A DNA stretch of 64,000 nt from Streptomyces sp. NBC_00083 (GTDB lineage: Bacteria > Actinomycetota > Actinomycetes > Streptomycetales > Streptomycetaceae): positions 744,001-808,000 of the forward strand of contig NZ_JAPELY010000001.1 in assembly GCF_026343295.1 (NCBI RefSeq), in the 5' to 3' direction. Made by a program: the position numbers and the translations under genes. Positions 61,203 to 64,000 of the stretch are shown in pieces. Each line of letters begins with the position of its first letter. Positions within the stretch are counted from its first letter, which is position 1. The notes beneath the pieces were generated by a model. It ran no database searches and was not told the DNA's origin. It saw only the letters and a program-made list of their open reading frames with translations.

Positions 61203-62609
61203 ATGACGGAAACGCTCAGCGCCCCCCATGCGCTCGCCCCCGCGACCGGACCCGCCCCCAAAGAAGCACAGAAGCTCAAGCGGTCCATCGGCGTCGTGGG
61301 CGGCACCCTGCTCACGCTGTCCTGTGTGACCCCCGCCTCCACGCTGTTCGTCGTCGTGCCGGACCTCTTCGCCACTCTGGGTACGTACACCGCCCTCACC
61401 ATCGCCATCGGCTCGCTGCTCTGTATCGCCGTGGCGTTCTGCTACTCGGAGCTGGGCACCCTCATCCCCAGTGCGGGCGGCGAGTACGCCATGGTGTCGA
61501 CGATGGCCGGACGGCTCGCGGGCTGGCTCGTGTTCGTGCTCTCGCTGCTCGTCGTGATGATCGTGCCGCCCGTCATCGCGATGGGCACCGCCGACTACCT
61601 CGCGCCCATCGTGCACATACCGGCGCCGGTCGCCGGCGGCGCGGTCATGCTGCTCGCCACCCTCGCCGGCCTGCTCGACCTGCGCGCCAACGCCTGGATC
61701 ACCGGCATCTTCCTGGTGCTCGAAGTCATCGCGGCCGGCGTCGTCGCCGTCCTCGGCTTCGCCCACAGCCAGCGCGGCGCCTCCGCCCTCGTACACGGCA
61801 CGGTCGCGGGCGACGGGCACACCACCTCGACGGTCACCGCGATGATGGTGGTCTCCGGGCTCGCCATCGCCCTCTTCATCACCCAGGGCTTCTCGACCGC
61901 CGTCTACCTCTCCGAGGAGCTGGAGCACCCCCGGCGCAACGTCGCCCGCACCGTGCTCGCCACCCTCGCCATCTCCACCGCCGTGATCCTGGTGCCCGTC
62001 ATCGCCATCACGCTCGGCGCCCCCGACCTCGCGGCCCTCACCAGCGGCAACCTGAGCGACATGGTCAACGCCTGGTCGAACTCGGCGGTCGGCACCTTCG
62101 TCAGCCTCTGCGTCGCCCTCGCCATCATCAACGCGGGCATCGTCATGGTCATCCAGAACTCCCGCGTCCTGTTCGCCTCCGCCCGCGACAAGGCATGGCC
62201 CGAGCCCGTCAACCGGGGCCTGTCCCGGCTCGGCCGGTTCGGCTCCCCGTGGGTGGCGACCCTCCTCGTCGGCGTCCCCGGCGCAGCCCTGTGCTTCGTC
62301 AACCTCGACACCCTCTACGGCGTCACCGGCGTCTCCGTCACCGCCATGTACCTGCTGGTCGCCGTCGCCGCCCTGCTCTGCCGGCGCGGCGCCCACAAGC
62401 ACGTCGCCGCCTGGCGGATGCCGCTGTGGCCCGCGGTGCCGGTGCTGCTCATCGCCGTACTCGCCTACATCCTCACCCAGCAGGAGACCCGGTACCTGGT
62501 GTGGACGGGCGGCATCGTCGCGGTCGCCACGCTGTACTGGGCGCTGTACCTGCGGCCCCGCCGCGACACCCGCTGGCTGGTCAGTATTCCCGAGGACGCG
62601 CAGAGCTGA
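61203..62609 (+). CDS. APC-superfamily amino-acid permease
   Basis: The 468-residue membrane protein has about 12 predicted helices and the APC opening signature (SIGVVGGTLLTLSCVTPAST, SAGGEYAMVSTMAGRLAGWL). It is a proton- or sodium-coupled importer or exchanger of amino acids or amines. The ATG at 61203 is preferred over an earlier in-frame ATG that adds 35 charged residues. The substrate is not readable from sequence, and the neighbours give no clear hint. Confidence 0.85.
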   Translation: MTETLSAPHALAPATGPAPKEAQKLKRSIGVVGGTLLTLSCVTPASTLFVVVPDLFATLGTYTALTIAIGSLLCIAVAFCYSELGTLIPSAGGEYAMVSTMAGRLAGWLVFVLSLLVVMIVPPVIAMGTADYLAPIVHIPAPVAGGAVMLLATLAGLLDLRANAWITGIFLVLEVIAAGVVAVLGFAHSQRGASALVHGTVAGDGHTTSTVTAMMVVSGLAIALFITQGFSTAVYLSEELEHPRRNVARTVLATLAISTAVILVPVIAITLGAPDLAALTSGNLSDMVNAWSNSAVGTFVSLCVALAIINAGIVMVIQNSRVLFASARDKAWPEPVNRGLSRLGRFGSPWVATLLVGVPGAALCFVNLDTLYGVTGVSVTAMYLLVAVAALLCRRGAHKHVAAWRMPLWPAVPVLLIAVLAYILTQQETRYLVWTGGIVAVATLYWALYLRPRRDTRWLVSIPEDAQS

Positions 62610-62628
62610 GGCCCCTAGGGTGTCGTCC

Positions 62629-63408
62629 ATGACACTTGATCATGCGACGTACTGCGACCAAATCCTGCGCCAGAGCGAAGAGTTGAGGTCCCACCTCGCG
62701 GGCGCCGACCTGACCGCGGCCGTACCGACCTGTCCCGACTGGACCCTGCGCCAGCTCGCCGTGCACGTGGGCGGCGCCCAGCGGTGGGCCACCGAGATCG
62801 TCCGTACCGAGGCGGTCGCCCCCTTCTCGCCGGACAAGGTGCCCGGCGCGGGCGGCCCCGAGGGCGACGACCCGGCCGCCCTGGACGCCTGGCTGGCCGA
62901 GGGCGCCGAGAACTGCGCCGCCCTCCTGCGCGAGGTCGGGCCCGACCGTCCGGTGTGGTCCTGGACGGGCCCGGCGACCAGCGCGTTCTGGGCGCGCCGG
63001 ATGACCCACGAGACGCTGGTGCACCGCGCGGACGCGGCCGGGGCGGTCGGCGCCGCCTACACCGTGCCCGCGGAGGTGGGCGCCGACACCCTCGACGAGT
63101 GGCTCGACGTCCTCACCTTCCCCCGTGTGTTCAGGTCCGACGACACCAAGCTCGGTGCGCCCGGCCACTCCCTGCACCTGCACGCCAAGGACACCGGGGC
63201 CCAGTGGTTCATCGAGCTCGACGACACGGCGTTCACCTGGCGCCGGGCCGAAGCCGGGACCCATGAGAAGGCGACCGTCGCACTCCACGGCCCCCTCGCC
63301 GACGTGCTGCGCGTCTTCTACCGCAGGCTGCCCCTCGACACCCCGACGGTCGAGATCCTCGGCGACGGCGCCGTCCTGGACACCTGGCTGACCGCCACCT
63401 CGTTCTGA
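62629..63408 (+). CDS. Maleylpyruvate isomerase-family, mycothiol-dependent protein
   Basis: The 259-residue DinB/MDMPI-type protein starts MTLDHATYCDQILRQSEELR. It has the N-terminal metal-binding four-helix domain (VPTCPDWTLRQLAVHVGGAQRW, MTHETLVHRADA with His ligands) and a C-terminal MDMPI_C-like domain (VALHGPLADVLRVFYRRLP). Relatives use mycothiol for isomerisation or detoxification, but most copies are uncharacterised. It starts 20 bp after the permease stop and may be co-transcribed. Confidence 0.8.
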   Translation: MTLDHATYCDQILRQSEELRSHLAGADLTAAVPTCPDWTLRQLAVHVGGAQRWATEIVRTEAVAPFSPDKVPGAGGPEGDDPAALDAWLAEGAENCAALLREVGPDRPVWSWTGPATSAFWARRMTHETLVHRADAAGAVGAAYTVPAEVGADTLDEWLDVLTFPRVFRSDDTKLGAPGHSLHLHAKDTGAQWFIELDDTAFTWRRAEAGTHEKATVALHGPLADVLRVFYRRLPLDTPTVEILGDGAVLDTWLTATSF

Positions 63409-63540
63409 CCCGGCCCCGTTCATCGGCGGGCGCCTACTCCCGACGCGGTACGGGAGCGGGCGTCCGTACTCCCCGGGTACAGCGGCCACCTCCACCCAGC
63501 GGCAGCTTCGCTTGTCCGTGCGGGCGCATACGGTTGGGGG

Positions 63541-64000
63541 ATGGAGATCAGCATGCGCAGACGCCGGTGGCGGGTGGCCGCGGGGGCGGCCGCCCTCGCC
63601 GCGCTGGCCGGCGCCGGGGTCTGGAGCGCCGGCGGCGCTTCGGGGGCCCCCGCCGTGCACCGTGAGGACCGGGTCCTCGACATGTCCGGAGCGAAGATCG
63701 ACACGTCGTTCTTCACCGCGGGCAGCCCCGACGGCAAACGGCCCGCCGTGCTGATCGGGCACGGCTTCGGCGGCAGCAAGGACGAGGTGAAGGGCCAGGC
63801 CGAACAGCTCGCGCGCGACGGGTACGCGGTCATGACCTGGTCCGCGCGCGGCTTCGGCAAGTCCACCGGCCGGATCGGGCTCAACGACCCGGAGTTCGAG
63901 GTCAAGGACGTCTCGCGGCTCATCGACTGGCTCGCGAAGCGGCCCGAGGTACGGCTCGACAAGGCGGGCGACCCGCGCGTCGGTGTGACCGGCGTGTCCT
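63541..64000 (+). CDS. Secreted alpha/beta hydrolase, 5' part
   Basis: The first 153 residues are present, and the gene runs off the right edge. A signal or anchor segment (WRVAAGAAALAALAGAGVW) is followed by an X-Pro/CocE-type hydrolase fold: PAVLIGHGFGGSKDE as the oxyanion strand, MTWSARGFGKSTG, and VGVTGVS leading to the expected nucleophile elbow at the edge. The ATG at 63541 is the first in frame; another ATG at 63553 is possible. The substrate is unknown; a peptidase or esterase role is typical. Confidence 0.75.
   Translation, partial: MEISMRRRRWRVAAGAAALAALAGAGVWSAGGASGAPAVHREDRVLDMSGAKIDTSFFTAGSPDGKRPAVLIGHGFGGSKDEVKGQAEQLARDGYAVMTWSARGFGKSTGRIGLNDPEFEVKDVSRLIDWLAKRPEVRLDKAGDPRVGVTGVS

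Overview
The window is high-GC actinobacterial chromosome, almost certainly from a Streptomyces species. The evidence is the strong third-position G/C bias, the many GTG starts, an adpA gene with a single TTA (bldA-type) leucine codon, an exact CebR operator, and a gene order that for long stretches follows what I recall of the S. coelicolor core chromosome (cebR, tRNA-His, orn, adpA, glmS, hex, acdH-hmgL-accC-accD, speB, recD2, gltA, copZ). No insertion sequence, prophage, CRISPR array or secondary-metabolite core gene is visible.

Layout. 1-4,541: 5' end of a cellobiose-type sugar-binding lipoprotein (cebE), its operator and its LacI repressor cebR, tRNA-His(GTG), oligoribonuclease, the morphogenesis regulator adpA and a small membrane protein. 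4,542-11,502: universal stress protein, acetate-type transporter, a glmS operon with a DasR-like box upstream, a DUF4429/SHOCT protein and a secreted GH20 hexosaminidase. 11,529-12,960: an iron-siderophore-binding lipoprotein with an iron box and a small zinc-ribbon protein; the desferrioxamine genes that I would expect here are absent. 12,992-19,431: a leucine/isovalerate degradation operon (acyl-CoA dehydrogenase, HMG-CoA lyase, methylcrotonyl-CoA carboxylase alpha and beta) diverging from a TetR regulator over two matching operators. 19,515-27,273: phosphatase-like protein, TesB thioesterase, second acyl-CoA dehydrogenase, PucR regulator, agmatinase family enzyme and a TPP enzyme. 27,375-34,981: a fused double ABC exporter, two secreted proteins (one an S37 peptidase) and an SDR/MerR divergent pair.

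35,051-42,941 is a LacI-linked carbohydrate locus: a Tat-exported GH3 glycosidase, two sugar-phosphate-isomerase-fold proteins, a DUF993 TIM-barrel protein and a Gfo/Idh/MocA oxidoreductase. Its substrate is unknown, and it is the best candidate here for an undescribed pathway. 43,268-49,961: CapA-like lipoprotein, small proteins, recD2 and citrate synthase gltA, whose 3' end is tandemly duplicated downstream. 50,211-51,087: a copper locus with a CsoR-type operator, copZ, and only the last ~35 codons of a copper P-type ATPase. 51,402-59,704: a complete-looking myo-inositol catabolic locus (iolG, iolE on one strand; iolC, an aldolase-like gene, iolB, iolD, iolA on the other). 59,805-60,760: a Fic toxin with a Phd/VbhA-like fused antitoxin. 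61,203-64,000: amino-acid permease, mycothiol-dependent isomerase-family protein and the start of a secreted alpha/beta hydrolase.

Four intergenic loci (20.3-20.8, 31.1-31.7, 37.9-38.5, 42.95-43.26 kb) carry copies of the same dispersed GC-rich repeats. A different long inverted repeat sits inside the PucR coding region.
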